Positions 1 through 12,402 of a DNA stretch of 64,000 nt are shown here, in pieces. Each line of letters opens with the position of its first letter. The stretch's first letter is position 1. The stretch comes from Abelmoschus esculentus (Eukaryota; Streptophyta; Magnoliopsida; Malvales; Malvaceae). The notes beneath the pieces are model-generated. The model had not been told where the DNA came from. It ran no database searches and saw only the letters and a program-made list of their open reading frames with translations. The translations under genes were made by a program, and so were the position numbers. The stretch spans positions 14,527,001 through 14,591,000 of the forward strand of contig JAUCBN010000018.1 in the NCBI GenBank assembly GCA_035048815.1, given 5' to 3'.

Positions 1-59
1 TATTAAGCTTTAATTTAATTTATTTAGTCCTTAACTTCTAGGCTATGTTTAGGGTATTG
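1..59. other. Unassigned AT-rich flank
   Basis: Similarity to the right-hand copia LTR begins only at about position 60. These first bases do not match the first ~115 bp of that LTR, so they are either flanking DNA joined by a deletion or a replaced LTR end. Nothing else is recognisable. Confidence 0.5.
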
Positions 60-400
60 CAATTAAATTGTCATGGAATTAAAAGTGTAGATACTATAAG
101 GTATATTTATAATTTGATGAGGGGCAAAATTATAAATAATTAATAGTTGGTTATTAAATCAACTATATAAAGGAGTTATGGTCCCAAGAATTAGGTTAAC
201 TTGCATATCTCTTTTCCCCGTATGAGAGTTGTGTGACAAAAGATAACCTAACTTCTTGGAAGATCAAACCCTCTGAAAAATATCTATCGAATAATTCAGG
301 TATGCTTCCGCATTCAGTTTATTTATTTTATTGTTCTTAATGATTTGATATATACAAATCTTGGGTTTATATTCATATTGAATATATTTTAATTCTAACA
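60..400 (+). repeat. copia-1 5' LTR (left end missing)
   Basis: It aligns with 7900-8240, including ATGGAATTAAAAGTGTAGAT and the shared end AATTCTAACA. It is followed at 401 by AGTGGTATAGTC, a degenerate version of the iMet-tRNA primer-binding site TGGTATCAGAGC. The first ~115 bp of the LTR are absent or lie outside the window. Confidence 0.82.
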
Positions 401-1885
401 AGTGGTATAGTCAAAATTATGTCGAATCATTAAGATCATAATTTTTTATTTTTAATTTATTATTATGATCTAAAATTAAATATAATTTTATGAATTATTA
501 ATTTCGATGCGGTTTTATATTTAATCGTATGAGATTGTTTGCTGTAGTTTTATAGTTTTCGTATGCTGTTTGAATTTGAAATCGAGTGGCATGATAATAT
601 ATTTTGATTCATCTTGTGCGTATATATATATTTTTTAAAGTGATATGCGGTAATCAATTGCATGTTTTAGGGTTATTGACCTTTGATTAATTATGGTTTT
701 AATTATCAATTGTTTTTCTTTTGGTTGGTTATATGAGATAACCCTATGTGAAAACTAATTTCATAAATTTGTCTAAATATGAATTGGTTAAGGAATTTAC
801 AGAAAGTATTTTTTCGGTAACTGTACAAGTAATTTAAGTTATACAATATATTTTATTTTAAAATATATATTAAATTCAGTTGGATCAAAATTTTAGTTTT
901 GATCATTAGATATTAAGTTAAACCTTTAGAAATAAATATATATTAAATCTGGTTTGATCAAAAAATTTATAATCATGTTAGTTCTTGAAGCTTTTATATT
1001 CAGTTTATGTCTATTAAGTTAATAATTGAATGATGCTTCTGTTTTTTACTTTTAGTTAAAGAATAAATATTTTGATCGACTTTAGTTTTGGGTAAATGCA
1101 TATTAAGAAATTTCTGAAGAAGAATAGTCAATAATTTCAGTTATTTAAATTTTGGTAGCCCCATTTAGATAACCTTATTTTAGGTTATTTTGGAAACTTA
1201 AGTGTTATCATAAAATTCAGCTTTGACTGTTATAAATATCAAGTTTGAATATTGTTATACTTATGTTATATATTTTAAGGTAAATTAATTGAAGCATTAA
1301 GTCACCAAAGTGACCTTTATTGCGGAAATTATTTTACTTTAAAATATAGAAGATTTTGTAATTCAATTTATGCTAATATTAATTTGCCCAAAGGAAGGTT
1401 AATGATTTGTAATGTTACATGTGCATCTATGATAATAAATGATAATTATTCAGTTTTATATGTGAATAATAAATCGGCCCAGAGGAAGATTTCCGTTTAA
1501 CATATTTTTATTATCAATGTTTGATTACTACATCAAGATATCACTTACAAATTAATATTTTTTAAAAATATTATTGGAGTGTCCGATATCTTGTGATGAG
1601 GTTTTCTTTATTCAAATTTATTATTACTTTGATTATCTTTTATCTTGAGTAAAAGATAAAATTAAGAAAAAACAATTAAATTCATATTTTGGTTTTAGAT
1701 ATCTAATATTTTTATAGATTAATTTAAACATAATGTCACCAAAATGACCGCTTTTATGTAGATTAGTTTATTTAAATATTAATATAATTACGAGTCTTTG
1801 TAATTCATGCGTTTATTAATTGGCCCAAAGAAAAATTAATATTTGGGTGAATTACAACGACAATTGTGGCGATAAATGTGTGACA

Positions 1886-3997
1886 TGTAACACCCAAATT
1901 CTTTCCCCAAATTAAACCTTAAATCCCTAATCTAAAACCCCTAGAAATTAGGGATTTTCAGTGGCAATTTCATTATTTATGAAAGCTTAAGGGTTCAAGT
2001 GTGAAAATTCAAAAACTTCAGGCCTTTGTTAGGTGATTTTACCCTTAATAAAATTCAGACTTTATTTCCTCCTTTTTCCTTATTTAGGTTATGGATTTCG
2101 GGAGAATTAATTTCTCCTTTAATCCATGTTTTAATTTTTTTTATTTATTCCTTTTTATCTTATCTGTGAATCAACCGAGATTGAATCACCTTTTCTCTCT
2201 TGTTCTCCCTATTTCCTCTCGTTCAATCCAGCATCGTCAGGGTTGTCGTTTTGTTTTGTTTGGTAAGCTCTTGTTAATTGTTTCTGTTTCAGTTTTGTGG
2301 ATTGCTTCTGTCTAAGTTCGAATTATAGTGAATGGTGGTTTTTAGTTGTGTTGTTCGATCCAATTTTGCTTTAGGGGAGTTTATATTCCGGTTTATTTTG
2401 AATTCGGTAGTGAGGGAGTTGTTTGAATTTTCTTATAAGGATAGAGGAGTCTGAATCAAAGTTTAAAAGGGGTTAGATGTGTTTTGTATCAAATTAAAAA
2501 GAGGTGAGTATATCGAATATGGAGAAGAGAATCAAAATCAGGGTTTCTAGAGTTTTGGAAAAATCTGGAAACCCAGATTTTCCTGGAAAACCCGTGACCC
2601 GACTCGAGACCTGATCGGAACTAACCTAATCTCCAACTCGGTTGATGTCACTACTGACGTCATCTGTCGACGTTACTATTAACGTCATTTGCTGACATCA
2701 TTGATGACGTCAGTATTGACCTGCTGACATTAGCGTCGACCATGCTGACATTAGTATTGACTTTTTCTGACTCAGTCCCACTTTATGTTTTTCGATGTTC
2801 TGAGTTTGTTGGCGCAATCCGTTTTTCGAAATTCGAATCCAGAGTGTCATTTTTAGGGCTTTTAAGTTTGAATGTTTATCTAAAAGTTATCCGTTTCGGA
2901 TTCTGAAATAGTTTTTGTTTGATTCAGGTGACGTAGATTCAGACCCCGAGCATCTACCTACTCATCCTCCTCCTGGACGACCTCCTATTTATCAGCACTC
3001 GGTACACTCACGTGAGATTTAGTTTATTTTGTTTAGTGTATTTTTCCAGTATAGTGCATAGTAGTGTGTTTGACATATTTGTTACTCGTAGATTCTACAC
3101 CCGCTCAGTCTAGTGTTAGAGTCGAGTCTAGTAGACGTCATTGTCGATGTTGAGCTCTCTGCTTCAGGTGTGTTCTCTTCTGTTAATTTTGTTATTCTGT
3201 GTGTGTAGTTTTTGTTAAATTCTATATGATCATGCATCAATCTATAATTACATTTTTTATTCTGAAATTACCATGCATGTCTCCTGTTTGATTATAAGAC
3301 ACACATTTTGATTCTGTATTTGCATGTAACATTACATCTGGTTGGATTATATGTACGGGGAAGTTAGTGATATATTTACTTTTGACTAGTGGCTTCACCT
3401 TCGGGTTGAAGTACCACCTATGTTCAGTGGCTCCACCTACGGGTCGAGTTTCCACTTCTGTTGGTGTGACGAAGTTAGAGTGGTTTAGGGAAACCTACTA
3501 TTCTGTCGGTGTTCAGAGTTGGGTGCATATCATGTATACACTACATCTTCTGCATTATTCTGTTTTGTGATCTTGTCTATCTGCACACTAGAGACACACT
3601 AGGCTCCCTAGCTTACACCCTCTCAGTTTCCCGTTTCAGATATCTGACCTAGGCTACGTACGATATTTGGAGGATTCTGATTCAGATTATTATTATTATC
3701 GTATGTTTTTACAATTTTAGTTTCTAGATTATTTAATTATACTTGTATATTATTTTCTGTATAAAAGACTTGGGACTTTATTTCGAATTTCAGAATATTA
3801 TACGTTATTAAATGTAAGGGTTGAATCATGAATTATTTTTATGTTAAATTATTTATATAATCTTAAATTATTAAATATTTAATAATTTATCTGAATTTTA
3901 ATATTTGTTTCTCATAAACCCCAACTTGCGTAACAAGTTTTAATCAAGTAAACCCTAACTTTTAATCTAAGAAATTAGGTTAATTTTAGGAGTTACA
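1886..3997 (+). mobile_element. Solo LTR, gypsy-like, TSD TGACA
   Basis: The unit opens with TGTAACACCC and closes with GGAGTTACA, so the outer six bases TGTAAC/GTTACA form a perfect inverted pair. It is flanked on both sides by TGACA (1881-1885 and 3998-4002). It is 2112 bp long, has no pol-like ORF and no internal domain, and sits in the leader of copia-1. The TGTAACACCC start is typical of plant Ty3/gypsy LTRs. The short ORFs inside it (for example 2091-2315) look like chance. Confidence 0.85.
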
Positions 3998-4194
3998 TGA
4001 CAATTATATGATATTTTATGTGAACAATACGTTAGTCCAAATATTAATCTATTGTTTGACATAGTTTATTGTTAATGTTTGATTGCTACAACAAGAGTAC
4101 CGCTTACAGTTAATATTACTGTCCAAAGACTTGATATTAATGTTGTGCTTGGTATCTTGAGGGGAACTAACCATTATTTTGAATTTATTGTTTA

Positions 4195-4980
4195 GGCATA
4201 AAGATAATTTTAACCCTTAGCGTTTATAACTTTTATCAATTTAGCCCTTATTCTTTTTTTTGGGATAAATTTAACCCTTAACCTATATCTTTTTAACAAA
4301 TAGCTTATTTTTTAACTATCATGATAACTGGATGATTAAAAATTTATTGATGATGACATATAATATACATATGATAATATATTTTAAATGACATGGCATC
4401 TAACCTATCAAATACATTTATATATAATATAATTTTATTCCGATATAAAATATAAAATAATTAAAATTTAAATAAAATATTAAAAATTAATTAATTCTAA
4501 AATAAAAGGCTACTAAACATTCTCAACCCTAATTACGATAGAATCAAAGTCTTATCTTAAAAAAAATATGAGCACAGTTCGAAATTAATTAATTTTTTTA
4601 AGATAGGATTTTGATTCTATTGTAGTTATGATTGAGAATGTTTAGTAACATTTTATTTTACAATTAATTATTTTTTTAATATTTTATTTGAATTTTAATT
4701 TTTTTATATTTTATATTAGAATAAAATTATATTTCATATATTTATATATATATATATGTATGTATTTGATAAGTTAGATGTCATGTTATTTAAAATTTAT
4801 TATCATATGCATATGACATATCATTATTGTTAGATTTTCAACGGTCCAGTTATTATAGTAGTTAAAAAATAAGTTATTTATCAAAAAGATATAGGTTAAG
4901 GGCTAAATTTATCCAAAAAAAGAATAAGGGCTAAAACGATAAAAATTATAAACGTTAAGGGTTAAAAATATCTTTATGCC
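4195..4980. mobile_element. Mutator-type fold-back MITE, family A, copy 1
   Basis: The two ends are long inverted repeats: GGCATAAAGATAATTTTAAC at the left mirrors the sequence ending TATCTTTATGCC at the right, and the arms cover roughly 340 bp each. It is flanked by a perfect 9-bp duplication TATTGTTTA (4186-4194 and 4981-4989), the usual target duplication of Mutator-like elements. It has no coding capacity. A sister copy lies at 12403-13301. Confidence 0.9.
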
Positions 4981-5100
4981 TATTGTTTACTTATGGATAT
5001 TTATGTGAGCTTGTTTATTTACTTATTTTTATTCTATATTTAGGTAATTTATCTTTGTTTTCATAATATCTGTTGAATACATTCTACACTCATATTTAGT

Positions 5101-5770
5101 GAAATTAATTTCAAAGAATAGAAAATACACTTATATATAATATTTGGTTTTATGAACATAGACCTTTTACTAAGTGAAGAACAACTTGCACCTCTCACAG
5201 CGGTAAGCATCCATAAATAGGACTTTGAGAGACAAGTTCGTTCAAGTTGCATAAGTCTAATGATCAAATATAATATTTTAGAATTTTTAGAAGCACAAAT
5301 TTAAAAAAAAAATATTATTCATATTAAGGGTTTCCTTGATAAAAAAAAATCTTATTTTTTTAAGGTTAATATGATATCACTTTTGGTTTACTTGATGTTT
5401 ATGAAGTATAAGGATCAAAGAAATGTGAGAGAGTATATTATATTGCTTCAAAACTTAAGGCACATAAGATCAAACTTTATAATAATCGTTTGTTCTTATA
5501 ATTTTAGTATAGCTTTCTTTACAATTTAACTAATTCAAAATTAGTTATAATTGTTAAAGGATAAATAAACTTCAAATGAGATTATTTCTCATTGTATTAA
5601 AGATGAAGAAAAGTTGAAGCATTATAATTGTAAAAATACTCAATCAATTAGTGTTCTTTGGTTAGTGTCTCTAAGAATAAGGGCAATAAAAATATATATT
5701 AGAATGAAGTTGCTAAGGGTCCTACTCAAAAGGAATAACAATAAATTATAAAGTGTTGATTCTTTTGTAT
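5101..5770 (+). pseudogene. copia-1 gag relic
   Basis: Translated with frameshifts, this stretch reads like the gag (UBN2/Retrotran_gag_2) domain of Ty1/copia. An N-terminal EINFKEWKIHLYI-like segment (one stop in place of W) is followed by DFERQVRSSCISLMIKYNI, then KDQRNVREYIILLQNLRHI and EIISHCIKDEEKLK. These correspond to the conserved 'NFKDWKENV', 'DFERWDRSNRMSLMI', 'GNVREHIM' and 'ELISHCVQEEERLK' stretches of the family. Gag forms the virus-like particle in the cytoplasm. Stops and frameshifts show that this copy is inactive. The zinc-knuckle region was not found. Confidence 0.75.
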
Positions 5771-5989
5771 AAGCTAGGATACATGTAAAGAAATTAAACT
5801 TCAAATGTAAACAACTACTTAGGCTATTTTGAGTAATTCATGGGATGTAAAGTTTATGATCCCACAATTAAGATTATTTTAATGAGATATTTGTAACATT
5901 TTTTAGGATGTTGAGTTTGGAAGGAGAATAATGTTAGATACATTGTTATTAAGGATGAATTGAATATTAATTTAATTCCTATTATTACT

Positions 5990-7380
5990 TTTGACGATGT
6001 TTAGGTTTTCACACCTATCATTAATAAAAAGTGAATCAAGTACATCAACAAAACAATGTTGAACAACTCTCATTAAGATAAGGTACCTATTTTTTCAGAA
6101 GAATAAACTCAACAATCTAAAAAATATCTTTAAAGATATCCATGAGAGGAAGGAGAAATAATATTAAGGATTATTACTTATTATTTCATCAAGAAAATAA
6201 GTATAATAAAAGAATGATAAAAAATAACCTGATCAGTTATTTTTATCAAACCATAAAATTTTTTAACTCTAAAAAATGGATAGATGTCATTGAAAAAGAG
6301 TATAATTTTATACAAGGCAATAAAATTTAGGAACTTGTCTCATTACCTTAGGATACAAACCAATTGGTTGTAAATTAATATTTAAAAACAAGAGAGATGT
6401 AAATGATAATATGGACAAGTATAAGACATGTCTTGTACCTAAAGGATATACTCTAAAAGAAGATATTGATTTTATGGAGACTTTCTCTCAAGTTTTACTA
6501 AAAGACTCTTTCAAAATAATCTTGACACTTATTGCTTTTAATCTTGAGCTACATAAGATGGATGTTAAGCTTGTGTTTTTCAATGGCAACATTGAATAAA
6601 TTAATTATATGGTACAATCATTGATTTATGTCTAATGATACAAAATTAGTGATATGTAAATTAAAAAAAATCCATATAAGAGCTTAAGTTTGACTCTCAT
6701 TAATAAAATTATAAATTTTATGTGGATTATCTCATTCGGTTTTGAGATGAATTTGGTTGAAATTTGTATGTATTACAAGTTCAGTAGGAGTAAGTCAAGT
6801 GATACTCATATTACTAAAGAAGATAATTTTTTTAGTGTCCTAAAAGTAACATTGAAATTTATAAAATACAAAAGATTTCATATACGTAATCTATTGAGAA
6901 CCTAATTTATGTTTAAGTATGTATGGATTTGGATATTGCATCCATTATTAGAATGTTAAACATATATTTAAGTAAATCTAATATGGATTGTTGGATAGCA
7001 GCAAATAGAGTTATGAAATGACTTTAGAGAATAAAAATTGCATGTTCTCCATATAGAAGTTCTGGTAAGTTAGAGATCATTAAGTTTATAGGCTTCGATT
7101 CTACTAGAATATTGATGCAAATGACTCTGTCATATGAGCTACTAATTATAGATTGTATAGAAAGATCACTTTATTTATTTTGTGACAATAAATATACATC
7201 ATTTATTCTATATATAATAGGAACACTTTAAAATTTAGTTCCTAGTTGTTAAAGAAAATTCAGAGTGTTTGTGTGTCTATAGAGTATGTTGGTACAAACT
7301 CCATAATTGCGCGTTTATTGAGAAACTATCATCGTAGGTCTTTTATGAGCACATTGCTCATATGGGTGTAATATTATATA
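5990..7380 (+). pseudogene. copia-1 pol relic (integrase tail, reverse transcriptase, RNase H)
   Basis: This is a broken copia polyprotein. 6142-6330 matches the linker before reverse transcriptase (SKKWIDVIEKEYNFIQGN). 6411-6599 is the start of the RT domain (TCLVPKGYTLKEDIDFMETF, then LELHKMDVKLVFFNGNIE). 6720-6790 keeps the region before the YVDD motif, but YVDD itself is deleted. 6900-7120 holds DLDIASIIRMLNIYLSKSNM, and 7165-7380 holds an RNase H end (LFCDNK, VCVSIEYVGTNSIIA, RSFMSTLLIWV). Domain order RT then RNase H with integrase upstream identifies Ty1/copia. Several stops and the lost catalytic motif rule out activity. Confidence 0.82.
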
Positions 7381-7781
7381 AGTATATTCAATTTTAGTAG
7401 GAGTTTGTCATTTTGATAAATGTTTATTCGTTTTAGACACAATTTCGGTTACTTCAGTATAAAGTTAATTTCTGCAGAAATAAAATTATTTTGGCTTATG
7501 TATACTCTGAATTCAGTAAAGTTTGATCTCACTAAAGTTTAAGAGGATCAGTTGAAAATAGGCATGTTCGGTTCACATTTACATGTAATTTCTATGTTAC
7601 GCATCCATGATTGATTTATGCCATTTGATTATGTTTGTATACGTGACCATTGATGGGTCAAGTCATGATTGATATGATGAAGACTGCTTTGATCCTATAT
7701 GTATATAATTGATGAAAAAAGATTGTTATAAAATACTTATTATATGATAGCAAATTTTGAGCTCATGAAACATATGTTGCC

Positions 7782-8240
7782 CAAGTGGGAGATTGTTGGA
7801 TTAAAATCCAATAATAATGGACACATATGTATAATGTATATTGCTATTATACAATTTAACACGTAATTAAGTGGCCAATTATGTTACATGTGTTATAAGT
7901 ATTAAATTGTCATGGAATTAAAAGTGTAGATATCATAAGTTATATTTATAATTTGATGAGGGACAAAATTACAAAAACTTAATAGTTGGTTATTAAATCA
8001 ACTATATAAAGGGGTTACGATCCCCAAGAATTAGGTTAACTTGCATATTTCTTTTTCTCGTCTAAGAGTTGTGTGACAAGAGATAACCTAACTTCTTGGA
8101 AGATCAAATCCTCTGAAAAATTTCTATCGAATAATTTAGATACGCTTTTGCATTCAGTTTATTTATTTTATTGTTCTTAATGATTTGATATATATAGATC
8201 TTGAGTTTATATTCTTATTGAATATATTTTAATTCTAACA
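7782..8240 (+). repeat. copia-1 polypurine tract and 3' LTR
   Basis: The purine tract CAAGTGGGAGAT (7782-7793) abuts the LTR start TGTTGGATTAAAATCC at 7794, a junction very common in plant copia elements. The LTR runs 447 bp to TTCTAACA at 8240. It is the complete partner of the truncated repeat at 60-400. Confidence 0.88.
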
Positions 8241-9099
8241 TATACATCTCAAAGTACATGAAAATATTGATGCTCCAGAAGAGCAATGTATTTTTAAGAG
8301 AAAACACAGTATGAAAAGTGCATAATTGCGAATATCACAATACTTACCGTTAAATGTAATGATATTGTCAACACCAAAAGTGGATATAATCTTTTGGGAA
8401 TTATAGATGACATATGTTATCAATTGACATACGAAATAAGTCAATGTGAAAATAAATTATGGTAGCCAAAAAATTAATTGAAAGCTCTACAAGAGCTATA
8501 CATTGCTACCAAAAGATTAATTTTTCATTAAAAGCTCTGTAAAAGCTAAATACATTCTTATTCAATAGAACAATTTTTGGCACTACACATGTACAAATGA
8601 GATTGGTAAACCAGAAATTTACGAATTCAGAGATATATGTATACATATATTTGGAATGATCAGTTTGACCATCCTGAAGTTCTTGTGATGCTTTTTCTTA
8701 ATTTAGATTGAGATTTATTTGGAATGAGATTGGCACTACACGTGTAGTCTCAATTTACGAATTTACGAATTGAGATTTATATGCACATTTATTAAAATTA
8801 AGAACCTGAAGTTCTTGTGATGCTTTTTCTTAAAGGAATTGATTAAATTTCATTTACTAAAAGAATCTAAAATTCTTGTGTTGCTTGTTCTAAAAAGAAT
8901 GGATTAAGATCTCACTTATCAAAAGAACTTGAAGTTCTTGTACTAAAGTTGAGACTACACGTCTTGTATATCTGAAGAATATATGAGCCCATATATCCAC
9001 AAATGTGAAAAATTTTTATATGAATTTAGTTGATACATCTACATGTATATATTATCAACTTACAACCAGAAGTTTATAAAATTTATTAAAAAAAATTTA

Positions 9100-11000
9100 G
9101 ATTATGCAATTAAGATTATTCGTCTTGTTAAGGGTGGTGAGTTTATATCTTTAGGCTATATCAGTTGAAATAACTATTACAAAACCTATTGATTATGAAC
9201 AAAACAGTTTAGCAAAAATTTTGATTGGATGCCTCCTCTTTAATAGCTAAACTATGAGAATAAAACATTCATATGGTATTTTCACATAGCAACACTTATA
9301 CGCATCAAGCCAATGAATTATAATAAATTTCCCATTATGATTGATTTTTGGTCAGAAACCATATATTTTCCTTTTATGTTTAAGTTCTTAAACATTAATT
9401 GGAGAATCATTTATGATTCTCAACATTAGGGGAGAATAATCAACTAGATAAAAAAGTAAAATGAATTATCATATTCTATATCCTCGTATATGAACCTAAA
9501 GTTCATAAGGTAATTCATGTTATTATATATCAATTGTCAAGCATATTTACTAACCTATTGAGAATAATCAAGTCTCATATACCAACTAAAAATGCTCTAA
9601 ATTTGAATTGCATGTTAGAGTGAATTAACGTAAATCATGCATGAAGCATGATAGTTGAAATTGGTTTCAATGAAAAAAATTATCGTAAATAAAAATGAAT
9701 ATGGATGGTCATATATTGGAAGAAAGTGCTCTTGAAGAGACTCAAGACATAACTAATTATAAACTTTAGAAGAGTTTCAGGTACCTGAAATAAAAATTGA
9801 AATTTTAAAGAGATCTCGATGAGTTATGTCAATACGAGAAAAGAATAGAACCAGAAATTAAAAGTTATCAATAATAATTCTACAAATAATTTTACATAGA
9901 ATACTTCTGTAAGAAGTAAATAAAGAAAATGAGCTTCTTGTATATAAATCTATAGATATTGATTGACCAACATAGAAAGATGCTTTGATCTTCCAAAAGT
10001 GAAGTTTTTGAATCAATAGTTCAAATACCTAAAGGTGTAATGCAAGTGGGTTACAAATAAATAGTCGTGAGATATACCACTACTTGAACAATGAAGAATT
10101 TTTAACTACCTCATGGTGAATGTAATTAATTTGATAGTTTTAAAACACTTTATATGCGTCTGATTATTTTATGGATCCATATTTATCCTTGAAGGATTTA
10201 AAGTGTTAGAAGCATTTGAAAATTTCTGAAAAAAAATTGTTTAGATATCTCATTGAATATTTTAGTGTATTTGGTATAATAGCCTTAGTAAGTACAAATT
10301 GAGATAATAATATAAGAATGATTAGATTTCCTTATATATTTTATAAATGTGTTTCGGATAAAGATTTATTATGAATTCTGAAGAGCTTCAAATTGGAAAA
10401 GTTTTCAAAGTATTTAATTAAAGTATTTGAGAAAAGAATTTTGAGATGAGATTTTATCTCGATCTAAAGATCAATTACTTAATTATGCGTTTTTGTCTAT
10501 GAATAGACACACACTAAAAGAATCTTAATAATATTCAGTATGAATAAAGCATATCCATTGAGTATCCCAATAATTGTAAGATTCTTGGATGTGAATAATG
10601 ATAATTATATTTTTTTGATGCATTATATATTTAGTTGGTTAAGAAATATTCATAGATATAGAATATCATTACCTCTAGATCTTTAAACATTCACCGATGC
10701 CTCTTCAAATCTTGTAGAAATAATTGTTATGCATGAGGCGGGCCAAAAATGTGATTGGCTAAGACCATAACCATTAATCAGCATATTAAGAAAATATGTG
10801 ATTGATTTTCATAAGATAAGATGTAAAGCTATATATCTTGTGCAAAGATAATGCAAGATGTATATCTCAATCGAAAGATGGATACATCAAAGATGACAAA
10901 GCAAAACATATTATTCCATATTTTCATCCCTTGTAGTCTTTAGAAAAATAGTATTTTCAATATTGAATTATGAAGATTTAAAAAAATCTTATGTGATATT
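9100..11000 (+). pseudogene. copia-2 pol relic
   Basis: Fragments in all three forward frames match the copia lineage whose polyprotein carries 'FGxQEAYTEKVLKRF'-type RT. Around 9700-9980 I can read EEFQVPEIK followed by a decayed pre-RT linker with ENELLVYKSIDID. 10840-10910 gives CKDNARCISQSKDGYIKDDK and AKHIIPYF, matching the RNase H 'EDNAACIAQIKGGYIKGDRTKHISPKFF' region. Upstream text at 9330-9440 resembles the segment between integrase and RT. Almost every codon window has stops, so this is an old copy. The exact limits are approximate. Confidence 0.65.
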
Positions 11001-11096
11001 TTCATGAGGGGAGTAAGTACGTGTTGCACTCTTTTTTTTTCCTTAATCAATATTTTGTCCCAATGGGTTTTTAATGAGGTAACATATTATGTGTAT

Positions 11097-11384
11097 CAAA
11101 GGGAGTGTTATGAATATTTATCTATGTGGATGTCTATCATAATAAGAACTCTATAATTAAGAATATTATATTCATTAATTAGAGTTTAATATATTATGTA
11201 CTTCTTATGCCTATAAAGATGAGTTTATGAAGGCATTATACAAAGGGAGTGTTATGAATATTTATCTATGTGGATGTCTATCATAATAAGAACTCTATAA
11301 TTAAGAATATTATATTCATTAATTAGAGTTTAATATATTATGTACTTCTTATGCCTATAAAGATGAGTTTATGAAGGCATTATA
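11097..11384 (+). repeat. Perfect 144-bp tandem duplication across PPT/3' LTR start
   Basis: 11097-11240 and 11241-11384 appear identical base for base. The unit begins CAAAGGGAGTGTTATGAATA and ends AAGGCATTATA. It contains the purine tract CAAAGGGAG and the first part of the LTR. Confidence 0.95.
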
Positions 11385-11492
11385 CACAAGTCAATATTGA
11401 AAATAATACAAATATTTCTCATTCTATCTTCTCTTTGTTCTTTCATTCTTTTTTTATTCTTATTTTAGTTCTTCATTAATTTGTTTACGACA
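11106..11492 (+). repeat. copia-2 3' LTR
   Basis: It starts TGTTATGAATATTTATC directly after a purine tract and probably ends TTGTTTACGACA at 11492. The tandem duplication lengthens it by 144 bp. A CT-rich tract with TTCTCATTCTATCTTCTC near 11420-11470 is typical of the transcribed end of such LTRs. The right end is inferred from the TG...CA rule, with no partner LTR to confirm it. Confidence 0.6.
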
Positions 11493-11884
11493 TAAAATAT
11501 GTTTTTGGGGTAATTTTTCAATGTGTCAACTAGTAAATAAAACCTTATATGGTAATTTAACATATCTCATACTGCTAAATAATAGTAATACTCAGTTAAT
11601 CATATCCCACTTATAGTATGTTTTAAGAAAAAAAATCATAGAATCGTTATTAATCTATTTTAAGGTGCGATTAATAATTTAAAAAGAAGTTATTTTAATA
11701 AAAATATTTTATTTTTATTACAATAAACTTTTTCCCCAAAAAAATAAAAAATAGGGTTTAAGATTTTTACATGTTTTCTTGATGTATGTTTTTCTTAATA
11801 TATTATTGTTTGGTGATATATTCAATTCGTATAATATGTTTTTCTATTTGCATTATTTTATTAAATATATTACGTGTGTTATAT
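11493..11884. other. AT-rich spacer, nothing recognised
   Basis: Low-complexity AT-rich sequence with no ORF, repeat pair or motif that I can support. Confidence 0.5.
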
Positions 11885-12360
11885 ATTGTTTTTTTTTATA
11901 ATTGTCACTGAATTTTTATTGAATCCATAGAAAATATTATAATTACAATGTATTCGGAAAAACTAAAAAACAAAGAAAAGTAAAATATTTTCTATTGAGA
12001 TAAGCATACCATCAAAATTCAAAAACTTTCTGAATCTTCTTGTCTTTGTCCAATCGAGACACATAACGGGTGAATAAGGAGTGGTGAGCGATCTAAACCA
12101 TCATGCAAAATATTTTGTTACCTAGAAACTAATTTATCGGTACACAACCATCAACTGAGTGAGGATCTAACCATCAATGCCACTGACAAAATCATAATTA
12201 GAAACTAACATCGATTTAAATCTCTGTAATAATCGGCTGCTAGGGTATGCTGAATCAATCCACGAGAACAAATAAAATAAATCAAAAAAATAAAAATAAA
12301 AAACGTGTCACAAGGACAGAGGAAACGCTTGTCATGAAGGCAAAGATTCTTATTAACATA
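11885..12360 (-). repeat. Poly(A)-tailed retroposon family B, copy 1 (truncated)
   Basis: Homologous to 22506-23170 and 27610-28204. All three contain stretches such as AGACGCATAA, ACAACCATCAAC and GCTAGGGTATGCTGAA. The plus strand begins with a T-run (11890), which is a poly(A) tail on the minus strand. That points to a non-LTR retroposon read on the minus strand. No protein is left. Confidence 0.65.
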
Positions 12361-12402
12361 TATAATATCATATATGTGTAACATATATGATCATATTTTA
12401 AA

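Larger units (their letters stand above)
60..8240 (+). mobile_element. Decayed Ty1/copia retrotransposon (copia-1)
   Basis: Two direct repeats (60-400 and 7794-8240) are close to 90% alike by eye and end in the same TTCTAACA. They bracket gag and reverse transcriptase relics in the order expected for Ty1/copia, all on the plus strand. The long leader (401-5100) is non-coding and AT-rich, with internally repeated leader motifs such as GGCCCAAAGGAA. It has been invaded by a solo LTR (1886-3997) and a fold-back MITE (4195-4980). Protease and most of the integrase core could not be found. Frameshifts and stops throughout mean the element is dead. Confidence 0.85.
8460..11492 (+). mobile_element. 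Second, highly decayed Ty1/copia element (copia-2)
   Basis: Pol fragments in reading order lead into a polypurine tract and a 3' LTR starting TGTTATGAATATTTATC at 11106. No 5' LTR was found. The left part (8460-8990) contains repeated 'GAAGTTCTTGTGATGCTTTT' motifs and is assigned to this element only by position. 8241-8460 could be flanking DNA of copia-1. Confidence 0.68.

Noticed and set aside
2091..2315. 74-codon ORF
   Set aside because: It lies in the CT-rich part of a solo LTR. The T-rich codons produce an F/L-rich chance ORF.
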